Assembly (NCBI GenBank): GCA_025558095.1
Contig: JAIVFI010000025.1
Span: forward strand, 62,001-126,000
DNA from: Hyaloraphidium curvatum
Lineage: Eukaryota; Monoblepharomycota; Hyaloraphidiomycetes; Hyaloraphidiales; Hyaloraphidiaceae
DNA length: 64,000 nucleotides
Direction: 5' to 3'
The notes below the pieces were generated by a model that worked only from the letters and a program-made list of their open reading frames with translations, searched no databases and was not told the DNA's origin. Made by a program: the position numbers and the translations under genes. Positions 9,370 to 20,300 of this stretch are shown in pieces; position 1 is the stretch's first letter, and each line of letters begins with the position of its first letter.

Positions 9370-12357
9370 CTACTTCCCGTACTCCTCGATCACGCTCCTG
9401 CAGACGAACTTTCCCTCCGCGATCGGCCTGTACACCTCGTCCGGGTGCCCGAACGCCGGCGGCCCGACCACCTGGAGTGCCTCGTTCGTCTGCCACACCG
9501 GGCTGCAGAGCATGCCGAGCACCTTGACCCGCAGCCCGTAGCGCACCTCCTCCGTCGCCAGGCTCGACCCCGAGTCCGAGTCCATGATGACGATCAGGTC
9601 CGGCGCGGTGCAGACCGCGGCGCCGTTGAGCGAGGCGAGGATGTTCTCGTTCTGGATGTGCACGACCATCCGGTCCGAGACCGAGAAGCCGCCGTCCTCG
9701 GAGCCGGCGATGTGCACCTCCCCTCGCGCGAAGCCGGCCGTGGTGAACCTGCGCACCTCGACGATCTTGCCCGAAAAGAGCAGCTTTCCCGGGCACACCG
9801 AGAGCACCGCGGCTGCCACGTCGGCCTTGGCCGCACGGGCGCCGACTACCGCCCTCCCGACCCGCCAGGCGAGCGAGACCGAGTTCAAAACGCAGGTCCT
9901 GCGCACGTCCTTGCCCGTCATGGGGGCCGTCGCCAGCGCCGCCGTCGATCCCATCTCGATGCACGCAACGCGCATGAAGCGCTCCAGGTCCTTGAAGGTG
10001 CGCACGCTCGACATGGTCACCACGTTGCCGTTCTCGTCCGCCAGGCTGGTGGGCACGCACGGGATGCCGTAGACGAAGGGCGACCACATGTCGAGCTGCG
10101 GGAAGGCGCGGCCCATGCCGTCGGCGTCGACGACGAACCCGTCGGACTCGGCGGCGCACAGAAGGGGCACGATGCCGTTGCCGCCTCCGATCTCGGTGAC
10201 CATGATCTTGCGTCCCTGTCGGTCGACTCCAGTTAAGAAAGCTGAAAGCAGCAGCCTAGGTACGCGACAACGAACCTCCCTCTTGCTGTCCTTGGAAATG
10301 GCATCCAGCACGGCCACCGTCTCCAGCCCGTTCGACACCTTCTCCGCCGATGCCACCGGGCTGCCCATGAACCCGACATTGTACACGTACTCGTCCGCAC
10401 CCACCGCGCCCGCATCCACTACCCTGATTTGCTTCCCGCCCTTGAGCAAGTTGCGCGCCCGGACGGCGGCCTTGTATGGGCTTCCGCCGCCGCCGCAGCC
10501 GAGGAACCCGCAGCCCTCCTCGAGGAAGACGACGTCGGTCGGCGTTAGGTGCCACACGCCGTCCCGAATCAGGGGAACATATTTCGTGTCCGATGCGGGC
10601 AGCCCTGCGGCGGTCGGTGATTGAGCGGCAGGGGCAGAGGCTGGCCTTGGGGAAGGTTCCGGCGCGGCAGCGCCCGAAAGCACGGAAGCTTCCCCGGGCC
10701 GTCCGTTCGCATGTCCGTTAGCAGCCCCTGCTTTCGCGAGCCCGCCGTTGGCAGTTTTGCGGCCCGACTTTGCGCGCTCGCCGACGGCCTTGACCACGAT
10801 CCGCGTCGAGGTCGAGGGCAGGTACGCGAGCGGCACCGATTCCACCACGACCACCTCGACGGCATCCGGATCCGCCCCGGCGTCGACGCAGATCCTCGTC
10901 GCCTGCTTCTTCGCCTCGTCGAGCGCCTCCTGCTCGGACTTCTTGGTCAGATCCGCGACGACGTCCACGGCGCCGGCGACCTTGGCGATCGCCGCGCCGA
11001 CGGCGTTGGCGAAGCCCGCGTGGGGAGGCTTGACGGAGCGAGAGACCCCGCGCAGCGGGGATTCGGGCACGAGGATGGCGCCACCCCCGACGAGCAGGCA
11101 GGGGACGTCGTCGGGGGAGGTCTTGACACGGTCGATCTCGGTCTCGAGGATGGTGCGAATGCGGGCCGAGGCCCCGGCGACGGTGCTTGCCGCGAGGTCG
11201 GAGACGGCAGACGGGTCTCCGAGTGAGGCCAAGCCGGAGGCAACGGCGACGTCCGTGGTCGTCAGAACGTGGCCTCCAAATACCTTTGCCTTGGACGTGA
11301 TCTCATAGCCGACGCTATCCGGCCCGACCGAGACCTGGCCGCCCTCGAGAGCGCGCACGATGGAGCCGCCGCCGAGCGCGCATGAAACCACGTCGGAGCA
11401 GACAAAGTTGGACCGCACGCCGCCGATGGTGATGGTCGAGGCCGCCGGCCGCACCAGGCCGTTCTTCTCGATCACGCCAACGTCCGTCGTCGTGCCCCCG
11501 ATGTCGACGACGACGTAGCTCTCGCCGCCCTTTCCGGGCTCCGTCAGTCCGGCGAGGAATGCGGCGCCTCGCATCGAGTTTGTCGGCCCGCTCCTGATGC
11601 AGTTGATGGGTCGGGCCGCCGCGTCCGAGGCCGAGACGACGGTCCCGTCGTTCGTGGTGAGGAACAGCGGCGTGTTCGAGAGCCCGAGCGGCTTCATGGC
11701 ATCCATGATGGCCGATACTGTGCGTCGAGCGAGCGGTACGAGGGAGGCATTGAGGATCGTCGCGTTCTCGCGCTCCAGGAAGCCGATTTGGGGGGCAATG
11801 TCGCACGAAATCGTGACTTGGAGCGTCGGATTCGTCTCCAGGAGGATGTCACGGACCAGTTTCTCCTGGTCCGACCGGATCGTCGAGCAAACCCCGCAGA
11901 CCGCGACCGAGGTCTGGTTGGCAAGCAATGAAGCGATGCGTCGAATCTCGGACTGATCCACCTCGCGAATCGGCCTTCCGTCCACCTCGTAGCCCCCATC
12001 GGCATAAAAGACCTCGTCCGCAACGACTGCTGCGAGGTCCTCGGGCCAATCGGCAAACGGGGGCATCGAACGCGTCGCGGGGCCGCAGAGCCGAAGAACC
12101 ACCGTCCGCGTCAGCCTGCCGGAACGTTCGACCACGGCATTGAGGAATGCAGTCGTGCCGATGGACACGCTCTCGATGATTGCCGGGTCCGCAGAGGCGA
12201 GCACGCGCGAGATGGCCGCGCATAGACCCGAGAGCACGTCCGCGGACGTCGGCGCCTTGAAGGTCGCGAGCACGCGCGATTCCGCCGGCGCGGCCGCGTC
12301 GATGAGCACGGCATCGGTGTTGGTGCCGCCGACATCGACGCCGATGCGGAGCGACAT
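9370..12357 (-). CDS. HyuA-type hydantoinase/oxoprolinase fused to DUF917
   Basis: A protein of about 975-995 residues. The N-terminal half is a HyuA-like (hydantoinase A/oxoprolinase) ASKHA ATPase with phosphate loops GVDVGGTNTDAVL (residues 5-17) and VVVDIGGTTTDVGV. After an Ala/Gly/Pro-rich linker (about 540-595), the C-terminal part is DUF917, a family linked to S-methyl-thiohydantoin desulfuration, with GCGGGGSPYKAA and TEIGGGNGIVPL. ATP-dependent ring opening of a cyclic amide or hydantoin is the likely chemistry; the substrate is unknown. I choose ATG at 12357, where MSLRIGVDVGG begins; upstream codons in frame overlap the divergent gene. A 60-nt in-frame segment (10216-10275) has intron features: donor GTTCGT, TTAAC branch-like site, GACAG acceptor. 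If spliced, KRE joins GRKIMVTEIGGG. Confidence 0.9.
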   Translation of the reverse strand: MSLRIGVDVGGTNTDAVLIDAAAPAESRVLATFKAPTSADVLSGLCAAISRVLASADPAIIESVSIGTTAFLNAVVERSGRLTRTVVLRLCGPATRSMPPFADWPEDLAAVVADEVFYADGGYEVDGRPIREVDQSEIRRIASLLANQTSVAVCGVCSTIRSDQEKLVRDILLETNPTLQVTISCDIAPQIGFLERENATILNASLVPLARRTVSAIMDAMKPLGLSNTPLFLTTNDGTVVSASDAAARPINCIRSGPTNSMRGAAFLAGLTEPGKGGESYVVVDIGGTTTDVGVIEKNGLVRPAASTITIGGVRSNFVCSDVVSCALGGGSIVRALEGGQVSVGPDSVGYEITSKAKVFGGHVLTTTDVAVASGLASLGDPSAVSDLAASTVAGASARIRTILETEIDRVKTSPDDVPCLLVGGGAILVPESPLRGVSRSVKPPHAGFANAVGAAIAKVAGAVDVVADLTKKSEQEALDEAKKQATRICVDAGADPDAVEVVVVESVPLAYLPSTSTRIVVKAVGERAKSGRKTANGGLAKAGAANGHANGRPGEASVLSGAAAPEPSPRPASAPAAQSPTAAGLPASDTKYVPLIRDGVWHLTPTDVVFLEEGCGFLGCGGGGSPYKAAVRARNLLKGGKQIRVVDAGAVGADEYVYNVGFMGSPVASAEKVSNGLETVAVLDAISKDSKREVRCRVPRLLLSAFLTGVDRQGRKIMVTEIGGGNGIVPLLCAAESDGFVVDADGMGRAFPQLDMWSPFVYGIPCVPTSLADENGNVVTMSSVRTFKDLERFMRVACIEMGSTAALATAPMTGKDVRRTCVLNSVSLAWRVGRAVVGARAAKADVAAAVLSVCPGKLLFSGKIVEVRRFTTAGFARGEVHIAGSEDGGFSVSDRMVVHIQNENILASLNGAAVCTAPDLIVIMDSDSGSSLATEEVRYGLRVKVLGMLCSPVWQTNEALQVVGPPAFGHPDEVYRPIAEGKFVCRSVIEEYGK

Positions 12358-12480
12358 GGTGATGGTCTGGGAGACGTTGTCGCGATCGATCCGTTGCTCG
12401 CGCGAAGACCTTCCTCTGCCTGTCTCCCTTTGCCCCCGTCTCCCAAATCCAGCTAGCTTCGCAACGAGCGCCTGTGAAAA
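12358..12480. promoter_or_regulatory. Divergent promoter region shared by two genes
   Basis: Only 123 bases separate the start codons of the HyuA-DUF917 gene (minus) and the atypical SDR gene (plus), so both 5' leaders and any core promoters must share this stretch. It is pyrimidine-rich on the plus strand near 12410-12450. I see no TATA box. Confidence 0.5.
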
Positions 12481-13668
12481 ATGTCGCATTCGCCGCCGCG
12501 CAACCCGTCCATTCTGCTCACTGGCGCCACGGGCTTCGTCGGGGGCGCGGTGCTCCATCAACTCTTGACGTCGACCGCTCCGACGCTCCAGAACGCGACC
12601 ATTACGTGCCTTTTGCGCGGAGAAGAACGCGCCGCACAGCTGGCGGACGAGTACAAAAGCGACCGCTTGCGCGCAGTTGTCTATGCCGGCGTGGACGACC
12701 TCGAAGCGGCGGAGGAACTCGCGTCGCAGAGTGACGTCGTCGTCAACGCTGGCGTCGGATACCACCTCCCGTCAGCCGTCGCATTGCTCCGCGGCCTCGC
12801 ACGGAGGAAGCAGGCGCTCGCGGAGGGAGGCGACTCCACGACAAGCGTGTACATGCTGCACACGAGCGGCACGTCGAACCTCGCGGACTTGCGCATCTCG
12901 AAACGCTGGGTGGACCCCGAGCACCCCGACGGGAGGATCTTTGACGATGAGAAGGACGACATCTATGCATACGAGAAGATGAGGAACGCGGACAAGGAGT
13001 ACATTCAGCGGACTGCTGAACTGGGCGTCATCGACGCCGGATCGGAGCTCGGCGTGCCCACGGTACGTCCACTGGAGGCCACATGCACTCTGGCAACCCG
13101 CTAATCACCGATCCGTTAGCTCGTTATCATGCCGCCGACCATTTTTGGCCTCAGCTCCGGCCTCTTCACCAAAGTCAGCATCCAGATCCCCGCCTTCTTC
13201 TTTGGCGCCCTCACTTACGGCCGCTCCATCGTGGTTGGCGACGGCAAGGGCGTCAACGGTCGCGTGCACGTTGCGGATCTCGCCGAGCTGTACGAGCTCG
13301 CCGTGCTCGACATGCTGTGCGGCGGGACGAAGCTCCCCAAGGGACGGAAGGCCATCATTTTCGCCGGCAACGGCGAATTCAGCTGGCTCGAGGCCGCAGA
13401 GCGCGTCGGGCAGGCTTGCTTCGAAGCCGGCAAGATCAGCGACGCCACCGTGGAGTCCGTCTCTCTCCGCGAAGCGACCGAGATCTGGGGTTCGTCCTAC
13501 CGCGCGGAGGCAACCGAGGACATGGTCGAGACGGGCATGACGGGCAATTCTCGGACCGTCGCGAGCGTGGCCAGGAACAAGCTCGGTTGGAAGCCGTCGC
13601 GCGGGGACGAGGCTTGGCTCAAAGGATTCGCGGACGACCTGTCGATCGTGCTGCAGGGAACCCGTTGA
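12481..13668 (+). CDS. Atypical (extended) SDR, epimerase/reductase-like
   Basis: An NAD(P)-binding Rossmann protein of the extended or NmrA-like SDR type, of unknown substrate. Exon 1 (12481-13062) starts MSHSPPRNPSILLTGATGF with the TGxxGxxG motif (TGATGFVG). Intron 13063-13119 (57 nt, GTACGT to TTAG) is removed in phase 0, joining GVPT to LVIMPPTIFG. Exon 2 ends in TGA at 13668. The product has 375 residues. The MPPTIFG segment and VHVADLAELYELAV match the latter half of nucleoside-diphosphate-sugar epimerase-like proteins. A clear YxxxK is replaced by YAYEKMRNADKEY, so the catalytic Tyr is probable but not certain. It is divergent from the HyuA-DUF917 gene. Confidence 0.82.
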
Positions 13669-13712
13669 TAAATGGTTGTTTCTCTTCTTCGACATCCGCT
13701 TGATACAGTTGC

Positions 13713-15687
13713 CTAAGCCTTGCCATGAGGCACCAGCTTGACGCGTACGCCGGCGGGAATGAGCATCCCCGCCTGGTCAATGTCCAGCTGCCAGTCGTCC
13801 CCGGGAACGATCTTGTATGCGCGGACGAGCTCCGCAATGACGAGCCGCCCTTCGTTCAGGGCCAAGCGCTCGCCGAGGCACCTCCTGGGGCCGCCGCCGA
13901 ACGGGACCCAGCTGGCCGTCTCGTGTGAGGCAAGGAAGACCAAACAGCGAGGGCAGGAGCTCACCTGAACATGTGCGTCGACCCGCCATTGGGATCCTCC
14001 ATCCAGCGCTGGGGATCGAAGCTCTCGGGGTTCTTGGGCCAGTTCTCTGCGGAAGACAAGTCAGTGCAGAATTGAACGCGACGGTGCAGCCGTAGCTCAC
14101 CGGGGTGATGGTTGGTGATGTAGACGGACGGAAGGATGAGGTCGCCTTCCTTGAAGTGGACGGTCTTGGTCTGGCCGGTCTTGCGATCCGTCCACTTGAA
14201 GTCAAAGTCGTGCAGCGCGGTCCGCTGGCCTCCGTCTGTGTTGGAATGGATTAGCATCGGGTGCACGACAGTGCCGTTCTCGTCCTGCTTACGGGGCGCG
14301 GCAGGGTAAAGCCGGAGGGTCTCCTTCATCACCTGAAACAAAGGATCAGCTTCGGACATTGAGCAAGCGCTCGACCGAGACGCACAGCATTGAGGGCTTT
14401 GCACGACTCAAGCTTCTCGAGTGACGTCTCGCCGTCGCCGAAAGCCTCGACAACTTCGTCGCGGATGGCCTTCTGCCACTCGGGCCGGGTGGCAAGCTCG
14501 CCGACCATGAAGCTGAGCATCGACGCCGTCGTGTCGTGCCCAGCGAACCTGGAAGGAGAGGACGTTAGACGATTCGAACGCGCTATGTGCGAAGCGATAG
14601 GGCCTCACAGGAAAGTCATGAGCTGCTTCAAGAGCTCCTTGTTGTTGTTCTCCAGCATCCAATCCGGCACGCCCTTGGCCATGGCGTCGTCAAAGATCGA
14701 GAACCGATCGAGGTCCTCGCCCCGCTTGCGCCGTTCGATGTTCCGGAGCACGATCCCATTGATCAGGTCCGCAGCAGCTTGCGCCTTTTGCGGCATGCCC
14801 GTCAGGGGGACTGCCCACTTGCCGATGGACCGTTCGACGAGGATGCTGAGGCCCACGAACTGCAGGAGGTTCTCCCAGGCCTCGACGTAGCGCAGGTTAT
14901 CGCCTCCGCGCTGGGTGTAGAGATCCTCGCCAAAGGCCAGGCGGGCAATCGTGTCGAACGTCTGAAAGAACGTCAATGGCGTCGAGCGAAAGACGAGAGC
15001 CGCACCCACGTAGCAGGTAAATGAGCGCTGGATGTTGAATGCCAGTCCCGAGCGCGCCTTCTTCCCGATTTCCTCCATGAAGACGTCCAAGTTTTTGCGA
15101 AGGATCGGATAGTACTTTACGTCGGGCAGTGAGCGTGACACCATCGGTGGGCATCCCGGCGGGAACCCACGGTTCGGACCGTCGTGTTGGTGAATGTTCT
15201 GCCAAAGAGGTCCCGAGCCTCCTTCCACTTGTCGCCGTTCGGGATAAGAATCAAACCCCCGGCAAAGAGCTGCGCCAGATCCAGCGTGCGGTGCGCCCGG
15301 TCAAAGTCCTGCCACTGCCTGCCCAAATAGATCTCCCGCATGACCTCCGGGTCGCTGACGATGATCATCCGTTCCGACGGTGCAAAGTAGTTGACGAACC
15401 GCACGACCTGGCCCTGGAGAAGACGCTCGCCTTAGCATCGACAATCCCGCCGGCCCAGGTCGCCCGAAACGCACATGCTTCACGAGGTACTCGAGCTCAT
15501 TCCGGATGTTCTTCTTGAGCCGCGTCGGGTCGGGCCAGTGCCAGAACGGGATGTAGCCGACGGTCTTTGCGTCGTCGTTGTAGCAGTCGATGTAGGTCCT
15601 CCGGTAGAGCTCAAAGACCAGGAAGGCGACCGCCGCGACGAGCCAGGTCGTCGGGTTCGCGGCGAGCGCGAGGAGCGTGCCCAGCAT
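13713..15687 (-). CDS. Cytochrome P450 monooxygenase
   Basis: A membrane-anchored, haem-thiolate monooxygenase of about 560 residues in seven exons; the substrate is unknown. The start ATG at 15687 is followed by a hydrophobic anchor (WLVAAVAFLVFELY). The I-helix AGHDTT lies in the exon at about 14555-14390, the K-helix ETLR in the next exon at about 14330, PERF-like ESFDPQRWMEDP at about 14020, and the haem loop FGGGPRRCLG at about 13890. The last exon ends at 13713. All signature residues are present. The ends of this gene and the atypical SDR gene converge with a 44-base gap. Together with the nearby SDR, HyuA-DUF917 and b561 genes it could form a degradative or biosynthetic cluster, which is inference. 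Confidence 0.93.
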
Positions 15688-16292
15688 CGCGGCCGCGGCG
15701 GGAATGCGAGAGAGGGGGGCAAAAAGCGAGGTGCCCGGGGAAACAGGCGCCAAGAGGATGGTGCGGGTGCGGGGCTCTGAAGTGGAAGATCCCGACGCAA
15801 CGTCTCCCGCGCACCGCGGACTCACTGCAGCGCGGACTCGGCCACTGGCCACCTGGTGGCAAATCAAACATCACGGACGCAACTCAGAAAGCGCGGCTGC
15901 TTCCAATAGAGTAGGTGCAGGGTATACGAATCACCGATATCTTGATGCCCGGATGGATGGGGCATGATTTGCGGGAGCACGACAGACCAAGCAGGTACCA
16001 ACGAGCAACAGACACGGCTCCCAAGGCACAGGGCCTGACGCAGGTTGCAGCAGATGCTTCTGAACCAAACCATTCTGTTGGTTGCGGTCCGCCGAATGGC
16101 TGGATAGGATTGGAGATGGACGGCTCAATCGTCAGCACCTACAAGGCGACGGTTCCGCACGGCTCTCGGCCGCAGCGGACCCCCACAAGTCCACATCCAT
16201 CCTCTCCCGCCTCCGGCGACCGTCCTCGGGGCCCGCTTTCCCCTCTCATTGCAGCAGCCGGCGACCGTCGCTCGCGGCCCCCCCCCGCCGCG
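15688..16292. other. Divergent intergenic region, P450 and b561 genes
   Basis: These 605 bases lie between the start codons of two divergent genes. An upstream in-frame stretch could extend the P450 N-terminus, and the plus-strand frame from 15915 joins the b561 frame, but neither extension has conserved character. The stretch 15890-16100 is less GC-rich than its surroundings, as expected of promoter DNA. Confidence 0.45.
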
Positions 16293-17129
16293 ATGTCGAC
16301 GGTCCGCGTCCCCGGGCCGCCGCCCTTCCAGGGCCCGCCCTTCGACGCCTCGCAGGACCCGAACGCGACCATGATCCTGTGCCACGGCATCTTCATGTTC
16401 ATCGCGCTCGCCATCGCCATGCCCACGGGAGCGTTCTTTGCGCGGTACTACCACGGCACGGAGCTGTTCCAGGCGCACTACTGGATCCAGACGTTCGGCA
16501 CCGTGCTGCTGTCCCTCATCGGGTTCATCCTGGCGCTGCTGTACCACAACGCCAGCCTGGTGCCCAGCTTCACGACGCCGCACTCCATATTCGGGCTGTT
16601 CATGCTGTTCTGGCTCGTGCTCCAGCAGATTGGCGGCGCGGCGCTCTACTACTTCTTCGACGAGATGAAGAGGTCGGACCGCCAGGGGAAGGGGGTGTGG
16701 TACTGGGCCCACGCCATGAGCGGGTTTCTCTGCATGCTGGGGTGTATCGCCAGCATCGGGTTGGGCATCTGGAACTACGGCCAGTGGTGGGCGGCACCGA
16801 TTCGCCGCTCGGGGCCCCTCTGACCTTGCTCCCGGTCCAGGTACGGCGTCGACACGCAGCTCATCTGGATCCTCATCGGCTCCATGACGGCGTGGTTCGT
16901 CCTGTTCACCGGCCTGCTCGCCGTCACGGGCGAGTACTGCGTCCCGCCGGCGACGACCAAGTTCGCCGGCCTGACGCCCGAGGAGGAGAACTTCCGCCCC
17001 GCCAACGCGGCGCCGAACGGGAGCTTCGGATACAACGATTTGGACGCCCAGATTGAGCGGGACAGGCGGGCGCAGATGGAGATGATGTCCATGAGTCAGC
17101 AGCCGTTGATGCAACCTGGACGGTATTAG
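16293..17129 (+). CDS. Cytochrome b561-type membrane protein
   Basis: A small transmembrane electron carrier of the b561/ferric-reductase type. Exon 1 (16293-16786) encodes four hydrophobic helices with the expected histidines: LCHGIFMF, QAHYWIQ, PHSIFGL and WAHAMSGF, which would ligate two b-type haems. Intron 16787-16840 (GTGGGC to CCAG) is removed within a codon so that GQW joins YGVDTQLIW. Exon 2 holds one more helix (ILIGSMTAWFVLFTGLLAVTG) and a cytosolic tail, ending in TAG at 17129, for 260 residues. There is no DOMON or dehydrogenase domain. ATG 16293 is chosen because the preceding frame lacks family character. Confidence 0.82.
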
Positions 17130-17361
17130 TAGGAAGGTATCCATCTGGATGTAATGAGCTTTATTGATGTTCTTTATCGCCGAAAGATGTCCAGGCGGGG
17201 TGCGGACGGCGAATGAGGTGCTGGATCTGACGGCCCTGGTTTCCCCTCGAAGCCCGACCTTCGGCTCGGCCCGTCGGTCTCGCGATGAAGACGCGAAAAG
17301 GATCTCCGAACTCTGCTCCAGAAGTGCCCTAGCACCGCAGTCTATACCTGCCCCCCGCGCC

Positions 17362-20300
17362 ATGTCGCGTGGATCCGCGCCGCTGACGTTCTCGTCGCCG
17401 CCGCCGTCGCCCGCCGCGCGCTGGCTGCTCGAGGCGCTGTACCGGACGCACCCGCGCGTGTGGCGGCTGGCGGCGGAGAACGACGACCTCTGGCTCGCCG
17501 TGCCGAACCTGAATGGCGGGCGCGGCGACGCGTCGGACTCGGACGACGACGACGAGCCCGGGCGCGGCCATGTTCCCGGCAGCGTGCCCGACGAGCAATG
17601 GTTCCTGTCGCACGCGTTGAGGCCTTTGGGCTGGGAGAATCCGAGGTCGGGAGCGGGGAGCGGGCCGCGGGAGCGGGAAACGCCGTCTGGGGAATCCGTC
17701 ATGAGGCTCGTGACGCTCACGGAGCAGCCGGCCGTGATCCGGCAGTCTTCTCTCCACTTCACTTCGCCCGGAAGGAAGAGAAAAAGGCGCAGGATCGTGG
17801 GAGACGCGATTGCCTGGGACACCGAGGGCCGTGGAGTGCGGCTGCTCTGGCTCAACAGGCCCCTGGTGGCGGTATCGGACCCAGAGGGCGGCTCGGCTCA
17901 GCCGTCGCGGCATGCTTCGCGTTCGTCGACCCCGCTGCTGGCCACGCCGTCTCTTTCGCGCTCCTCGACGAGCACGTCGCTTTCGGGCACCGTCCCCGGA
18001 TCGGCATCGCCCTCTCCGACCCCACGTCGCCCCGTTCGCTCGCGTGACTGGACTCCTCCTCTCCACTCCATGCTTTCACGCCTGCGCGTTGCCGCGCTCT
18101 CGCAGCCCGCGGCTCCGGACCGTCGTCGGCCGCCCTCGGCAGACCAAGCGCTGGAACGGCTGACGGCCATGACGTCTCACCTGAGCTCGGCTGCCCTGTC
18201 GAGCCCCGGCATGAGCATGGAACGTCTGCAGAGCAACCTTCGCAACACGCTCAACACCATCGACGAGCTCCTCGTCCGAACATATGGCCGCGCCGCCCTG
18301 GACGCCTGCCAGGATCTCTCTGCCTGGCCATCGGACCCGCAGCACCTGGCCGAGATCTGGGCACAGGCCGAGATCTACGACGTCGTGTTCTGGCGTGTGA
18401 GCAAGGACTCGGCGTCTCGCGACGCGGCTGTGGAACGCGTGCGCCGCGGCCTCGAGGGCCTCGACCTGGGCAGCATCGGCCTTCTGCCCCCGGGCACCTC
18501 TTCGGAAACGGAGCGCCTCCTGGCGCGGAACCTCCGCCGCGGATCCCGCGCCCTCCGCTCCGTAGGCTCCCTCCGCACACCGCAGGAAAAGTCGCGCTGC
18601 ATCGCCCGGGCCGTGCGCGCACTCATGCGGCCCGTGGCCTCGGCGGCGCTGACGACCGACCACCTGCTCCCCCTCCTGGTGCTCGCCGTTGTGCGCGCCG
18701 GGGTGCCGGACCTGGCGACCAATGCGCGGTACATGGAGCTCGCCGCGTGGGCAGGCGAGGACGCCGGGGAGGACGAGGACGACGGCGAGGAGCGTTTCGC
18801 TGCGGGGGAGCTGGCGTTCACCATGTCGACGTTCGAGGCGGTGCTGTCGCTCCTCGTATCTGCGGGGGAGGACAAGGGAGCGGAGCCGGACAAGGAGCCC
18901 GACAGGACGGAGCCGGTGGCACATGTTTCTTCTGACGGGAACCAGCTGTCGCCGGTTTCGGCCGAAGGACCGGACGCGTCCCCGTCAACCCAGCTCCCGC
19001 CCTCGCCACGATCCTCCCTCCGCTCCGCATTTGCCGGCGGCATCTCGCCCATGAACGAGTGGCTTTCCAAGGCCGAACGCCTGCGCTTCGTTCGCCAGGC
19101 TGTCGCTGCTGGAGATGCGGACGGCCTTTCGGAGCTCCTGTCCGCCGTTCCGTGGCTCATGAAGGCCAAGGACGAGGACGGGAACACGCTGCTGCACTTG
19201 GCCGTGTTGGCGGGGAGGGAGGACAACGTCAAGGTCCTCCTCGGCCTGGGCATGGACGTCGGGGGCACGAACTACGACCAGCAGACCGCCCTGCATTTCG
19301 CGGTCGAAGCACGGGGAGGCTCATCGGACGCCATTCTGCGGTCGTTGTTGGACGCCGTGCTCAGCTTGCCCCGGGACGAACCCATCAAGGTGCTGAACGC
19401 AGCGTCGGACGACGGCAGCACCGTCCTGCACCTTGTCTGCGCCTCGGATCAGACTTCCTGTGTCGAGCTTCTATGCGATCTCGTGGACTCCGAGGGCCCG
19501 CTTGTCGACGTCAACGTCCAGGACCTCGCGGGCTCCACGGCCCTGCACCTTGCTACGGAATCGTATGGGCCGCTCCTCGCCCGCTCCGACCTGGACCTGA
19601 ACCTGATCGACGCCTCGGGCCTGACGCCGGTCATCTCCCACGCGCGTGCCGGCAACCTGGCCGCCGTAACCGCGCTCGTGGCCGACTCGCGGACGGATCT
19701 CGGTGCCCGCGACGGCGGAGGCAGAGGGCTGGCTCATCTGGCCGCTTACTGGGCAGGCCACGACGACGTGGCGGAGGGTTGGATTGGCGTGGTGCAGGAT
19801 CTACTTTCGAAGGGGCTGGACCCGAACGTGCAGACCATCAGGGGCAACGGCGTGCTGCATGCCGCCGCCGACAGCGGGAGGGTGGAGCTCGTTGGTTTCC
19901 GCAGCTCTTTTCGACAACCGTTCTTGCTGACGCCGGTCATTGCAGATCTCGATGCTCCTCGAGGGCGGAAAAGCCAATCCCATGCTCCTGAACATCCAAG
20001 GCCGGGTTCCGGCCGACCTGGCCCGGACCCAGGAGATCCGCACGCTCCTGCAGTCGTACGCCGCGCTCGTCTGGGATCCCGTCGTGGAGTTTCGGCCGGC
20101 GTTTCCCGGTGGCGAGGAGCGGGCGGTGCGGGTCGTCGCGACCGAGTGGAGGAAGGGAAAGAGGGACGAGGAGGTCGTGTTCGTGCTCGTTTTCGGTGCG
20201 GTCGGGGACATGAAGGACTGCACCTACGTGCGGAGGTCTCTTGACGGTGGGATCGCGTCCTTTCGGACGGTCCATGTGCTGACCTCCTGGCTGCAGACTT

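Noticed and set aside
12358-12765. N-terminal extension of the HyuA-DUF917 frame
   Set aside because: It overlaps the divergent atypical SDR gene, begins at a non-ATG codon and has no conserved character; the family start MSLRIGVDVGG fits ATG 12357.
17164-17361. Upstream start of the VPS9 protein
   Set aside because: The extra 66 residues look like leader DNA and would place the start codon 35 bases after the previous gene's stop.
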